Below, piece by piece: positions 15,614 through 25,554 of a stretch of 64,000 bases of DNA (positions within the stretch are counted from its first letter, which is position 1; the number at the start of each line of letters is the position of its first letter). Both the position numbers and the translations under genes were made by a program. A model generated the notes under the pieces. It saw only the letters and a list, made by a program, of their open reading frames with translations. It did not search any database and was not told where the DNA came from. The DNA is taken from contig JADZBD010000002.1 in the NCBI GenBank assembly GCA_020852255.1, forward strand, positions 209,307 through 273,306, written 5' to 3'. The DNA is from Bacteroidia bacterium (GTDB taxonomy: Bacteria; Bacteroidota; Bacteroidia; JADZBD01).

Positions 15614-15843
15614 GTTATACCGTACGCTTCTTCGGAAAGATTGCCGACCTCACCGGCTCAGCGCAAACGCAGATGCCGTTCGCGACCGGATTGCAGGAAT
15701 TGATCCTGGAACTACAGAAACAGTATCCTGCTCTTCAGGGACAAACGTACCTTGTAACCGTAAACCGGCAGGTCAGGGATATAGAAGGCGGACTAAACCC
15801 GGGCGATGAGATTGCTCTCTTACCTCCTTTTTCCGGTGGATGA
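15610..15843 (+). CDS. moaD: Molybdopterin synthase sulfur carrier subunit
   Basis: A 77-residue beta-grasp protein ending in the diagnostic Gly-Gly (PPFSGG). The C-terminus is adenylated and thiocarboxylated by the MoeB-type enzyme encoded next. Overlaps of 4 nt on both sides couple it to mobA and moeB. Confidence 0.92.
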   Translation: MSYTVRFFGKIADLTGSAQTQMPFATGLQELILELQKQYPALQGQTYLVTVNRQVRDIEGGLNPGDEIALLPPFSGG

Positions 15844-16964
15844 TGCTTAACAAAGATCAAATAGAGCGCTACAGCCGGCACTTGTTACTGGAAGGAGTCG
15901 GCACGGAAGGACAGGAGAAACTTTGTTCCTCCCGTGTGCTCATTATAGGTGCTGGGGGCTTAGGCTGTCCGGCCGGTTTATATCTGGCGGCGGCAGGTGT
16001 GGGAAAAATCGGAATCATTGACTTTGACCGCATAGAAATAAGTAATCTTCAGCGACAAGTACTTTACCGCACCTCCGATACAGGCTTGTCGAAGGCATTG
16101 AAAGCAGGCGAGCGACTTTCCGAACTGAATCCCCTTATTCGTATTCAGGTCTATGACCGCAAACTGGATACCGCTGCAGCGCTTGAACTGTTTCCTGAAT
16201 ACGATGTGATTATTGACGGCAGCGATAATTTCAGCACACGCTACCTGGTAAATGACGCCTGTGTACTTACCGGCCGCCCGCTGATCTATGGTTCCATCCA
16301 TCGTTTTGAAGGACAGCTTTCTGTTTTCAACGCTCTTTTACCTGATGGTACGCGCGGACCCACTTACCGTTGTTTGTTTCCAGAACCACCTGCACAGGGC
16401 AGCATTGGCAACTGTTCTGAAGTTGGTGTACTCGGCACACTGCCGGGAATGATCGGTACCATGCAGGCCTCCGAGGCAATTAAACTCATCACAGGTGCCG
16501 GCGAACCACTGAGCGGAAAATTACTGCTGATGAACAGCCTTACTATGGAGTTCACCACACTGCATTTCAGCAGAAAAGCCCATCCCGCAATCAGCCGGGA
16601 ACATTTTTTGAGAACGGATTACGATCTCGCGTGCGGCACAACAGAAAAGTCCGGCGATATTTCTGAACTGGAACCGGAAGAACTTTCCCGCTTGCTTGAA
16701 AACAGAACGGAATTGTTTATAGTGGATGTGCGCGAACACGGGGAACTCCCGGAAGATGAAGGACTGGCGGATGCGCGCTGGCCCCTTTCAACACTGGAAG
16801 GCGCCGGCAATACTGTTCCGGAAGATAAACAGGTTATCCTGTTTTGTAAGAGCGGCATCCGAAGCCGCAAAGCTGCCCGTATTCTTGGCCGGCAAAGCAA
16901 ACTATCCACCCTTTACAGCCTGCGTGGAGGAATCCTTGCCTGGCTGCAAAATAATATGAGCTGA
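15840..16964 (+). CDS. moeB: MoeB/ThiF-type adenylyltransferase with C-terminal rhodanese domain
   Basis: Activates the MoaD C-terminus. The E1-like domain (about 1-245) has IIGAGGLGCPAG (35-46), DFDRIEISNLQRQ (61-73), GSDNFSTRY, and the candidate catalytic Cys C192 in IGNCSEVG. A rhodanese domain (about 275-374) with active-site C336 (LFCKSGIRS) could supply sulfur, so activation and sulfuration may be done by one protein. The structural zinc site appears lost: the first CxxC is T175-x2-C178, and the second pair is absent (single C265). ATG at 15840 overlaps the moaD stop. Confidence 0.9.
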   Translation: MMLNKDQIERYSRHLLLEGVGTEGQEKLCSSRVLIIGAGGLGCPAGLYLAAAGVGKIGIIDFDRIEISNLQRQVLYRTSDTGLSKALKAGERLSELNPLIRIQVYDRKLDTAAALELFPEYDVIIDGSDNFSTRYLVNDACVLTGRPLIYGSIHRFEGQLSVFNALLPDGTRGPTYRCLFPEPPAQGSIGNCSEVGVLGTLPGMIGTMQASEAIKLITGAGEPLSGKLLLMNSLTMEFTTLHFSRKAHPAISREHFLRTDYDLACGTTEKSGDISELEPEELSRLLENRTELFIVDVREHGELPEDEGLADARWPLSTLEGAGNTVPEDKQVILFCKSGIRSRKAARILGRQSKLSTLYSLRGGILAWLQNNMS

Positions 16965-16965
16965 A

Positions 16966-17427
16966 ATGACCAAAGAACCAAAAAACGTGTTCCGCGATGG
17001 ACCCATCGGAACTGCATTCATTGCAGACAGCATCGCCAAGCATAGCGTAAAGACAAGCATTGGAGGGCATTCCATTTTTCTGGGACAGGTACGTGCGGAT
17101 GTCATCGGAGGCACACCGGTGCGTGCGATTGAATATACTGCATACACGGAAATGGCCAATGAAGAAATGCACCGCATACGGGAGGAAGCTTTCCGAAAGT
17201 TTGAATTAACGTGCATGCACATCTATCATAGCCTTGGGACGGTAAAAGCCGGAGAGATCTGTCTTTTCGTGTTTACCTCCTCCCCTCACCGTGCGGCGGC
17301 TTGCGATGCCTGCCGTTGGATCGTTGAGGAGATAAAAGCCAAGGCTCCTGTATGGGGAAAAGAAATTCTGGAGGATGAAAGCAGCGTTTGGAAAAAAGAA
17401 AATCAAAATTTTACTGCACATGGTTGA
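16966..17427 (+). CDS. moaE: Molybdopterin synthase catalytic subunit
   Basis: Transfers two sulfurs from MoaD to precursor Z (cPMP) to form molybdopterin. The 153-residue chain shows FLGQVRADVIGG (about 38-49), EYTAYTEMA, SSPHRAAACDACRW and the catalytic-lysine end KAPVWGKE. The start is 1 nt after the moeB stop and the 3' end overlaps moaC-mogA by 8 nt. Confidence 0.93.
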   Translation: MTKEPKNVFRDGPIGTAFIADSIAKHSVKTSIGGHSIFLGQVRADVIGGTPVRAIEYTAYTEMANEEMHRIREEAFRKFELTCMHIYHSLGTVKAGEICLFVFTSSPHRAAACDACRWIVEEIKAKAPVWGKEILEDESSVWKKENQNFTAHG

Positions 17428-18340
17428 TATCACACATAAACCTACCACGCTTCGGCACGCAATCGCCACTGCTACACTGAAAGTAAGCAGGCAGGAAACC
17501 ATCGATGCCATCCGGAATAAAACCGTTCCCAAGGGAGATGTTTTTGAAATGGCTAAAGCAGCGGGTTTGCTGGGAGTAAAGAAAACCAGTGACTTGATTC
17601 CCGATTGCCATCCGCTACCCGTAGAATTTGCGGCCGTGAGGTATTCCGTTGAAGGCTTATCCGTAGTGATTGAAATGGAAGTAAAAACTATCTATCGCAC
17701 CGGGGTGGAAGTAGAAGCGATGCATGGCGTTTCAGTGGTTGCCCTAACCATGTACGATATGCTCAAGCCGATTGATAAACAGATTGAGATCACCGGGATA
17801 CGGCTTCTGGAAAAAAAGGGAGGGAAAACAGACTTTACAGATCAGTTCCGTAAAGACCTTAAAGCAGCCGTAATTGTCTGTTCTGATACCATCTCCAAAG
17901 GAAAAAAAGAGGACAAGGCGGGTAAAGCCATCATGGCTTCTCTGGAAAAGAACGGTGTCACCGTCAGTCACTATTCGGTGATTCCCGATGAAAGCGACAT
18001 CATCCGAGACACATTAAATGCACAACGCGCCTCCGGATTTGACCTGGTTATATTCACCGGGGGAACCGGTCTTTCTCCCCGGGATGTGACTCCCGAAGCA
18101 ATACGGCCTTTACTGGATCGCGAAATACCCGGCATTTCTGAGGCCGCCCGGAATTATGGGCAGGATCGCACACCTTACTCCATGCTTTCCCGGTCAGTGG
18201 CAGGTCTCTGCGGAAATATGCTGGTGCTCGCTCTGCCTGGTTCAACGAAAGGTGCTCGTGAGACAATGGATGCATTGTTCCCTTCCGTGCTCCACGTCTT
18301 CAGAATAATGGAAGGTGCTCAACACTATCAAAATGGCTGA
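17420..18340 (+). CDS. moaC: Fused MoaC (cyclic pyranopterin monophosphate synthase) and MogA/MoaB-type adenylyltransferase
   Basis: A 306-residue fusion. Residues about 1-150 are MoaC, which forms cPMP: MVDITHKPTTLRHA at the start, KTSDLIPDCHPLP, and the catalytic block YRTGVEVEAMHGVSVVALTMYDMLK. Residues about 155-306 are a MogA/MoaB domain, which adenylates molybdopterin before MoeA acts: TGGTGLSPRDVTPEA and LPGSTKGARE. ATG at 17420 (MVDITHK) is chosen over upstream in-frame starts because MoaC proteins begin this way. MoaC-MoaB fusions are known. The preceding enzyme MoaA is not encoded in the window. Confidence 0.92.
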   Translation: MVDITHKPTTLRHAIATATLKVSRQETIDAIRNKTVPKGDVFEMAKAAGLLGVKKTSDLIPDCHPLPVEFAAVRYSVEGLSVVIEMEVKTIYRTGVEVEAMHGVSVVALTMYDMLKPIDKQIEITGIRLLEKKGGKTDFTDQFRKDLKAAVIVCSDTISKGKKEDKAGKAIMASLEKNGVTVSHYSVIPDESDIIRDTLNAQRASGFDLVIFTGGTGLSPRDVTPEAIRPLLDREIPGISEAARNYGQDRTPYSMLSRSVAGLCGNMLVLALPGSTKGARETMDALFPSVLHVFRIMEGAQHYQNG

Positions 18341-18767
18341 TCGTTCCGGTCTGAAAAAAAATCTACGCTATCACAGGATCATTGTGATTAGCATTGTGCT
18401 TGTCTACATATACTTTCAATATCAGTACAGTGCCGGGAGTTGGAATCACGAGAACGGACAACCGAAAGTAGTGGGAAGTAAAATGAACGGAAAAGATGAA
18501 GGGCTTTGGATCTGGTTCTACGCTAACGGGAAAAAACAACTGGAAGGAAATTTTCAGTCCGGCCGGCGAGTGGGTCTCTGGACCTCATGGGACAGCCTGG
18601 GTAACAAAGTCACGGAAAGTCATTATAACGACGACAAACTGAATGGCCTCTTTGTAAAGTATTACCCCGGCGGCCGGAAGGAGCAGGAATGCCAATACAA
18701 AAACGATATTCTTACCGGGCCGTGTACAAATTACAGGCAGGACGGTTCCCGTATTGAAAGCCAATAA
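18333..18767 (+). CDS. Membrane-anchored MORN/YwqK-like repeat protein
   Basis: A 144-residue protein with one N-terminal membrane helix (about 14-31, IIVISIVLVYIYFQYQY) and a tail of MORN-like repeats of the type found in YwqK-family proteins: EGLWIWFYANGKKQLEGNF, GLWTSWDSLGNKVTESHY, GLFVKYYPGGRKEQECQY. These repeats are common in Bacteroidota and have no known enzymatic role. ATG at 18333 overlaps the moaC-mogA stop by 8 nt and is preferred to GTG at 18315. It is last in the cofactor run, but its content gives no link to molybdenum. Confidence 0.7.
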   Translation: MADRSGLKKNLRYHRIIVISIVLVYIYFQYQYSAGSWNHENGQPKVVGSKMNGKDEGLWIWFYANGKKQLEGNFQSGRRVGLWTSWDSLGNKVTESHYNDDKLNGLFVKYYPGGRKEQECQYKNDILTGPCTNYRQDGSRIESQ

Positions 18768-18773
18768 ACCAGG

Positions 18774-19232
18774 TTAGTCCGGAAGTTCGAACTCCGTTTC
18801 CCACGCTTCGTTCGTGTTGAGCCGGATGAGCTTTACCTTTAGAAATGCCTCGTCTCCACGTTTGTGATAGAACCGGTCTGTTACCTTGCTCTCACCGGCA
18901 GCATCCTTCTCTTCCTGCACACGGATTACATCACCGATCCGGGGCATAAACGGATAGCGGATACTCAGCTTTTCATCTTCCGTTACTACCAGTCCCATAC
19001 CCGTTTCAAACAGAATTTCCTCGAATTTCTCTGCAAAAATCTCATCATTGACTTCTTTCTTCGCCTCCGGCTTCAGATGTGTACACCAGTGGGTGAACCG
19101 CTTAAGCGCCTGTTCACGCAAAGCCTCCCGTATATACATAGGGAACGGGGAACGGATATGGTCATGATCACGAAACCAAAAATCAAATGCGGCTTCGGTA
19201 AGATCGGGGGTATCGGCAACGGGGTCCATCAA
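18774..19232 (-). CDS. Conserved hypothetical protein downstream of ric
   Basis: A 152-residue soluble protein that I cannot assign to a family. It has an acidic, helical first half (FDFWFRDHDHIRSPFPMYIRE, then KEVNDEIFAEKFEEILFE) and a beta-rich second half (IRYPFMPRIGDVIRVQ, VKLIRLNTNEAWETEFELPD). Its ATG lies 9 nt after the ric stop, so the two are probably co-transcribed and it may act with Ric in the NO or iron response. It is convergent with the molybdenum run. Confidence 0.7.
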   Translation of the reverse strand: MMDPVADTPDLTEAAFDFWFRDHDHIRSPFPMYIREALREQALKRFTHWCTHLKPEAKKEVNDEIFAEKFEEILFETGMGLVVTEDEKLSIRYPFMPRIGDVIRVQEEKDAAGESKVTDRFYHKRGDEAFLKVKLIRLNTNEAWETEFELPD

Positions 19233-19241
19233 TTTACCGGA

Positions 19242-19970
19242 TCAGGGGTTTAAAAGTTTCTTCTCAAGCTCAATCGCCTTTGGGAACAGAATATTGTTTT
19301 CAAGATGTATGTGCTGGTGCAGGTCATCCGTGAATTCTTTCAACTTCGCAAAACTCACACGATAGGTGTTGCATGCATCCGGAGGAGGATTAAACCCGGA
19401 AGAGAGCTTCTCAATATGATCCATTACATCTCCTACCAGCTCATGTTCCATCTCCATCATCCGTATTGGATTGGCAATGGTTCCAAAACCGGGAGGTGAA
19501 ACCTGTGTTCCCGCCTTTTCCGCTTCCACCAGCACCTTAATGTATGGAAAAAGAATATGCTCCTCCTTCATCATATGCCGGTTCAACTCATCCACAGCTT
19601 TCAGGAAATCATCTGCGATCTCCTTCACCTCCGGATGCTCTCCTCCATGCACCTTTGAAACTTTTTGGGTGTATTCGTACAAGGTGGGAATAGTGCGCAC
19701 AACATATTTGTGATGCGTATTAACAATATAGTCCGCCAGAAAATCCAAACCCCACTGATTGTAATCCTGGGATGGAACAACGGGTTGCTGCTCAGCCACC
19801 GACAATTCCTTTTCAACCTGGTCCAGCGATATGCCTTTGTCGGAACAAGCTTTCTGTAACTGCTTCTTCCCACCACAGCAAAAATCAAGTCCGTATTTTC
19901 TGAATACTTCTGCCTTTCGGTAATCGTTAGAAACGAGTTCCTTTAAGGTACTCTCACCGTATTGACTCAT
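19242..19970 (-). CDS. ric: Iron-sulfur cluster repair di-iron protein (Ric/ScdA/YtfE)
   Basis: Repairs Fe-S clusters damaged by nitric oxide or oxidants. The N-terminal ScdA_N domain (about 5-50) carries RKYGLDFCCGGKK. The hemerythrin-like domain (about 80-240) has iron-ligand blocks NTHHKYV, LNRHMMKEEHILFP, MEMEHELVGD and LHQHIHLENNILFP. ATG at 19970 (MSQYGESTLKELV) matches family starts; the frame extends upstream to 20021 but without a better start. A weak FNR-like box lies 54 nt upstream. With norCB and the edge hemerythrin it points to NO exposure. Confidence 0.93.
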   Translation of the reverse strand: MSQYGESTLKELVSNDYRKAEVFRKYGLDFCCGGKKQLQKACSDKGISLDQVEKELSVAEQQPVVPSQDYNQWGLDFLADYIVNTHHKYVVRTIPTLYEYTQKVSKVHGGEHPEVKEIADDFLKAVDELNRHMMKEEHILFPYIKVLVEAEKAGTQVSPPGFGTIANPIRMMEMEHELVGDVMDHIEKLSSGFNPPPDACNTYRVSFAKLKEFTDDLHQHIHLENNILFPKAIELEKKLLNP

Positions 19971-20023
19971 GATAAAGGGTCTTTTAAGAAGACCAAATTT
20001 CATACTACTACATATAATCACCT

Positions 20024-20037
20024 ATGACTCTTATCAG
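20024..20037 (-). promoter_or_regulatory. Candidate Crp/Fnr-type box upstream of ric (weak)
   Basis: ATGACTCTTATCAG has TGA-N6-TCA layout and nearly repeats the ATGACTTTTCTCAG upstream of the FNR-like gene. Transcription from about 19989 would place it at -41 with a 19-nt leader before the ric ATG. Only moderately symmetric. Confidence 0.4.
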
Positions 20038-20053
20038 CGCAAGCAACCTCAGA

Positions 20054-20065
20054 TGTGATCTCACA
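20054..20065. repeat. Inverted repeat TGTGA-TC-TCACA between ric and the T9SS gene
   Basis: Half-sites TGTGA and TCACA are those of E. coli CRP, but with a 2-nt rather than 6-nt spacer, so a standard Crp site is unlikely. The core TGATAATCA follows at 20092-20100, shared with the nrdJ upstream region. Confidence 0.35.
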
Positions 20066-20142
20066 GTATGAAAAATATTTCTATTACATATTGATAATCA
20101 GATAATTATATTCATGCCAGTGGAAGCCACCTCTTCATTTCA

Positions 20143-20150
20143 TATATTTG
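20143..20150 (+). promoter_or_regulatory. -7 promoter element TATATTTG
   Basis: Exact TAnnTTTG match ending 15 nt before the ATG at 20166. It overlaps the in-frame TTG at 20148, which argues that TTG is not the start. Confidence 0.6.
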
Positions 20151-20165
20151 AACTTTACACTGCCC

Positions 20166-22535
20166 ATGTTCTTGCGCTGCCTGCTTTCCGGGATTTTTTT
20201 CTTCGTCTCATCTGTTATTGTTTCTCAGGTAATTACCAGTCCTGACCAACCGATGCAATCCGGAAGAACGGATCTGCCTCCCCTCCACACCTGGAAGGAG
20301 ATGGAAAAGGAAAGAACCTTGTATTCACGAAGCTGGCTACTGCCCGACGGAAGAATTGTTTATCAGTACAGCAAACGACCTATTTGTTTTTACGGGAAAG
20401 ACGGCGGATTATTACCGGTGGATCTTGAAGTGCATGAATGTCCGGAAGGATGGATTATCCCGGCCCAGCAGTTTCCAACCATGGCAGCGAAGGACGGTTC
20501 CACTTCCATTTCGGTAGGAAATGGTGCACTGATCCGTTTCAATACCGACTGCCGTATGAACGGAAAAAAAGCATTCGTAGCGCCGGTGCGAACGGGAAAG
20601 AATATCCGGTTTAATCAATTCTTTCCGGGAGTGGACAAAGAGATCATTCTCCGGGAAAACGGATTCAAAACAAGTTACATTCTGCATTCACTTCCGGTGA
20701 TGGAGGGGGAATACATTGAATTTTCTGAAGTGGTGAGTGTTCCCAACGGCCATGTGTTCACCCGGCTGGAGAACGGAGGAAAGGAGGAAAATGGCGGGTG
20801 GAGCGGCGATCTGAGTTTACTGAATTCTAAGAACGAAGAGATCGCACGTTTTACTGCCCCTGTATGTTTCGATGCTTCCGGAAAATGGATCACCGGTACC
20901 TGGGCACTTGATCTGGGAGAAAATGCCGGAGAGAAGCGGCTGATTCTTCGAATTCCTGCGCAATGGCTGCGCGATCCGGAACGCACGTTTCCTGTGGTGA
21001 TAGATCCACTGGTGATTGGACCAACCGCAATGTGGACAGGGGGACAGATGCCATCCTGCATTGTTCCGCAATATAATGCCGACAGCATCCAGGTAACCGT
21101 GCCAGCAGGAATTTCCATTATCGGTCTCTATGTCACTTCTTCCTATTACGCCAACCCCTTCACTACAGCGGTGATGGCTGACGGGGCATTGCGTTTCCGC
21201 AGTTCCTGTGCCACCTCCACTACTTTTACAGTGGCACCCCCGCAGGGAAATACACCCGGCACAGCCTATCTCGACAGTTTCGATCTGAAAAATCCCATGA
21301 TGTGCTGCATGCAGAATTCATGTTCTACCCGCACGTTCTGGCTGACGATGTTACTGGGAAGAACCCAACCATCCACAGGCTGTAACACCACATACATTCG
21401 CTACGATCCCGTAACCACCTCCTGGCCCTTCAGCGCGCTGGTGGTAGGCAGAACTCCGGAAGGATATCTCAATCAGTTTTTAGGACCTTCGGCTCCGATT
21501 TGCGGTAACTTGTGCACTATCCAGTGCACCACCTATGTGCGTTACGGTGTACCGCCTTATACCATCACCCACCCCTGGATGCAGAACCCGGTTACGCAGG
21601 GAAACACGAATAACGGATGCTCCACCGGGGCCCAACAGGTTTTTCTGAATCTCACGGTCCCCGGTTGTCCGAGGATATGCGACACCACCTCCTCTATTAC
21701 CATTCCGGCACCCACCGTAACCGATGCCTGCGGTGCCGTAGTTACCGGCTTGCCCACACGCGTACTTCTGCTGAAAGAAGTTCCCGATATCAACGCCAGC
21801 CCGATGAATCAGGTGATTTGCTCCGGTGACCCGTTCACTATTGGTCTGAGTAGTTGCATATCGGGTGCAACCAATAACTGGTTGGGCAATAATGAAAGCG
21901 GAACCGGCACTATTTCAGATACTCTTTTCAATTCCGGCACTACGGTAAATACCATTCCATTCAACGCCTATGCGACTTATAATGGCTGCAGTTCAGACAC
22001 CATCCTTCCGACCGTGGATGTGGATCCGCTGCCATTAGGAGATTTTAGTTTCACACCCTCACCTGTTATTGCAGCTGTGAGTACGCAGTTTTCAGATATT
22101 TCACAAATCTTCGCCGGAACCGCCACCGGATGGAGCTGGGATTTTGGCGACGGAAATACTTCTACACAGCAGAGTCCAACTCATGTATTCACAGATCCAG
22201 GAAATTATACTGTTTGCCTGACTGTAACCACCAGCAACGGATGTGTGGATTCCATTTGCCGGGCAATCGAAGTGATTGCACCGGATGTGCTGCTTCCGAA
22301 TGTGGTGACTCCAAACAACGATAATACCAATGACGTTCTCTCCTTTATGTATCTTGAAGCCTTTCCCGAAAATAATCTTCAGGTTTTTAGCCGATGGGGA
22401 AATCTGATCTTCTCAAAAGAGGGTTACCTGAACGACTGGAGTCCTGAAAAACTCACCGATGGTACCTACTATTTTGTACTGCATGTTGCCGAACTCGGGA
22501 AAACCTACAGCGGCTGGTTCCAGGTATTACATTAG
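20166..22535 (+). CDS. Large secreted protein with PKD domain and type B (CHU_C) T9SS sorting domain
   Basis: A 789-residue protein with a signal peptide (1-20, MFLRCLLSGIFFFVSSVIVS), a long beta-rich region without a recognised catalytic domain, a cysteine-rich stretch (about 360-540), a PKD domain (GWSWDFGDGNTSTQQSPTH, about 655-665) and a C-terminal gliding-type CHU_C domain (NVVTPNNDNTND, VFSRWGNLIF, LTDGTYYFVLH). The last marks export by the type IX system and attachment at the surface. Similar proteins act in adhesion or gliding; no specific role is visible here. ATG at 20166 is chosen because of the -7 box at 20143-20150. Its 3' end overlaps the convergent GNAT gene by 9 nt. Confidence 0.85.
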   Translation: MFLRCLLSGIFFFVSSVIVSQVITSPDQPMQSGRTDLPPLHTWKEMEKERTLYSRSWLLPDGRIVYQYSKRPICFYGKDGGLLPVDLEVHECPEGWIIPAQQFPTMAAKDGSTSISVGNGALIRFNTDCRMNGKKAFVAPVRTGKNIRFNQFFPGVDKEIILRENGFKTSYILHSLPVMEGEYIEFSEVVSVPNGHVFTRLENGGKEENGGWSGDLSLLNSKNEEIARFTAPVCFDASGKWITGTWALDLGENAGEKRLILRIPAQWLRDPERTFPVVIDPLVIGPTAMWTGGQMPSCIVPQYNADSIQVTVPAGISIIGLYVTSSYYANPFTTAVMADGALRFRSSCATSTTFTVAPPQGNTPGTAYLDSFDLKNPMMCCMQNSCSTRTFWLTMLLGRTQPSTGCNTTYIRYDPVTTSWPFSALVVGRTPEGYLNQFLGPSAPICGNLCTIQCTTYVRYGVPPYTITHPWMQNPVTQGNTNNGCSTGAQQVFLNLTVPGCPRICDTTSSITIPAPTVTDACGAVVTGLPTRVLLLKEVPDINASPMNQVICSGDPFTIGLSSCISGATNNWLGNNESGTGTISDTLFNSGTTVNTIPFNAYATYNGCSSDTILPTVDVDPLPLGDFSFTPSPVIAAVSTQFSDISQIFAGTATGWSWDFGDGNTSTQQSPTHVFTDPGNYTVCLTVTTSNGCVDSICRAIEVIAPDVLLPNVVTPNNDNTNDVLSFMYLEAFPENNLQVFSRWGNLIFSKEGYLNDWSPEKLTDGTYYFVLHVAELGKTYSGWFQVLH

Positions 22536-23510
22536 GTTTTGAAACACGTGATCGGCTTCCCTGGCGGCAATTCGGTACCCCATGGCCTTATTCAGTGCGA
22601 TCATAGGAAGATTCATTGCAAAACATTCTGTGCGAACGGAAGGACAATCAGGGAATTGTTCAAGAATTTTTTTCATCATCAGCGCCTTTAAATACTTTGC
22701 AAGCCCGCGCCTGCGATAATTCCTGTGAACCCCGGTGATCCGCTGATCGATCTCCATGTGTTCGTGTTTATAACGGATCAATGTTGTTCCTGCTATTTTG
22801 TTTTGCGGATCGAACAGTACCAGCTGCAGCTGTTTCATGCCTGCATTCCGGCCCTGTTGCTGGAGGGTCCTGATTATTTCAGCAGATGAACGTAAGACAA
22901 GGTCCCCGTCTTCCCGCGGCATATCCTGGACCAGCTGATTGGTCAAACCTGCCATTTCTTCAATGTACTTCTCCTCCAGGTAATCTTGTTCCAGCACAGA
23001 AAAACCCTTACTAACATCTTCTCCTTCACGGATCCATTGTTCCAGCTGATTCCGGTTTACATCGCTCAGGTTCAGACGGAATGAAAATCCGCTATTACTT
23101 CTTCTTCCGCCTAATTTTTCCTTGAAAGGGATCCAGAACTCCTGCCTGCTTCTCCACACCAGCTCCCGGTGAGCTTTGGTTTTCATTCGCCAGGTCACCA
23201 TCTCCCACACCTTATTCACCAATTCCTCACCGGCCTCCTCCTGCGGTGCAAAAAGAAAAAGCGTATTGGCCATGCCGTCGGGCATGGTAACGTAACGAAA
23301 GTACCCGAAATAGTACCCATCTCTCTCCAGGATTCCCCATAACATATGATCCGATGCCTGAACAGATCCCATCACCTCCTCTTCCAGTTCTGCTGCGTCT
23401 GCAGAAGTAAGGGGATCGTAATACAACGCATCCATCTTCCTTCGCAAGGCATAGAATTCGTCCCGGCAGAAAGAGATTTGATTGTCGTGATGTATAAGAT
23501 GAATTTTCAT
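22527..23510 (-). CDS. GNAT-family acetyltransferase (two-lobed)
   Basis: A 327-residue protein with a C-terminal GNAT core (about 225-327). The acetyl-CoA loop is visible in VHRNYRRRGLAKYLKALMMKKI, followed by FAMNLPMIALNKAMGYRI. The N-terminal half looks like a second, degenerate GNAT lobe. The substrate cannot be predicted. The start ATG at 23510 directly abuts the T-tract of the atpDC terminator, so it must use a promoter inside or beyond the terminator, or depend on read-through. Confidence 0.75.
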   Translation of the reverse strand: MKIHLIHHDNQISFCRDEFYALRRKMDALYYDPLTSADAAELEEEVMGSVQASDHMLWGILERDGYYFGYFRYVTMPDGMANTLFLFAPQEEAGEELVNKVWEMVTWRMKTKAHRELVWRSRQEFWIPFKEKLGGRRSNSGFSFRLNLSDVNRNQLEQWIREGEDVSKGFSVLEQDYLEEKYIEEMAGLTNQLVQDMPREDGDLVLRSSAEIIRTLQQQGRNAGMKQLQLVLFDPQNKIAGTTLIRYKHEHMEIDQRITGVHRNYRRRGLAKYLKALMMKKILEQFPDCPSVRTECFAMNLPMIALNKAMGYRIAAREADHVFQNLM

Positions 23511-23541
23511 AAAAAACCCGGATTAGTATGGCTAACCCGGG
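23511..23541 (-). terminator. Rho-independent terminator of the atpDC transcript
   Basis: On the minus strand, arms 23532-23541 and 23517-23526 (CCCGGGTTAG with CTAATCCGGG) pair in a 10-bp stem with one mismatch and a 5-nt loop, directly followed by six T residues (23511-23516). It lies 23 nt downstream of the atpC stop. Confidence 0.85.
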
Positions 23542-23563
23542 AGAGCGAAACATAGTAAATCTC

Positions 23564-23800
23564 TTACTCTGCCAGGATGATCAGTTTATTATTCTGAACT
23601 TCTGCCACACCACCGTTGATTTCAAAGATATGTGTAGCACTTTGATTATCCAGAACCTTTACTTTCCCCTTCTTCAGCGAAGAGATAATGGGAGCATGTC
23701 TGTTCAGTACCCCAAAAGAACCATCCACACCGGGCAGTGAAACCGATTTCACCTCTCCGGAGAATATCTTTTTATCAGGACTGATTATTTCAAGCTGCAT
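23564..23800 (-). CDS. atpC: F1Fo ATP synthase epsilon subunit (short form)
   Basis: A 78-residue protein corresponding to the N-terminal beta-sandwich of epsilon only (ISPDKKIFSGEVKSVSLPGVDGSFGVLNRHAPIIS). The C-terminal helical regulatory domain is missing, as usual for Bacteroidota. It sits 46 nt downstream of atpD in the same transcript and is followed by a strong terminator. The remaining ATP synthase genes are not in the window. Confidence 0.93.
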   Translation of the reverse strand: MQLEIISPDKKIFSGEVKSVSLPGVDGSFGVLNRHAPIISSLKKGKVKVLDNQSATHIFEINGGVAEVQNNKLIILAE

Positions 23801-23846
23801 TCTGTTTCATTTTTTGAACTAGGGTATTCCGTGTTAAAGGGAATGC

Positions 23847-25415
<1,569 letters not shown>

Positions 25416-25456
25416 TTACCTGCAGAAAAGGAATGCCTGTTGATAATTAATTTTCC

Positions 25457-25464
25457 TAATTTTG
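25457..25464 (+). promoter_or_regulatory. -7 promoter element TAATTTTG for ribF
   Basis: Exact TAnnTTTG, divergent from the atpDC promoter. Predicted start near 25468, giving a leader of about 87 nt before the TTG start of ribF. That leader is too short for a standard FMN riboswitch, and I see none. Confidence 0.5.
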
Positions 25465-25554
25465 ATGTACGGCTCCAGAAGTCTAACCCTCAGGATTTAT
25501 GACAGTTACCAAGCGACCGAAGAATGATTGGAATGTGCATAACCACAACATATA

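Noticed and set aside
20054-20065. TGTGA-TC-TCACA as a classic CRP site
   Set aside because: Half-sites are right but the spacer is 2 nt, not 6; kept only as an inverted repeat.
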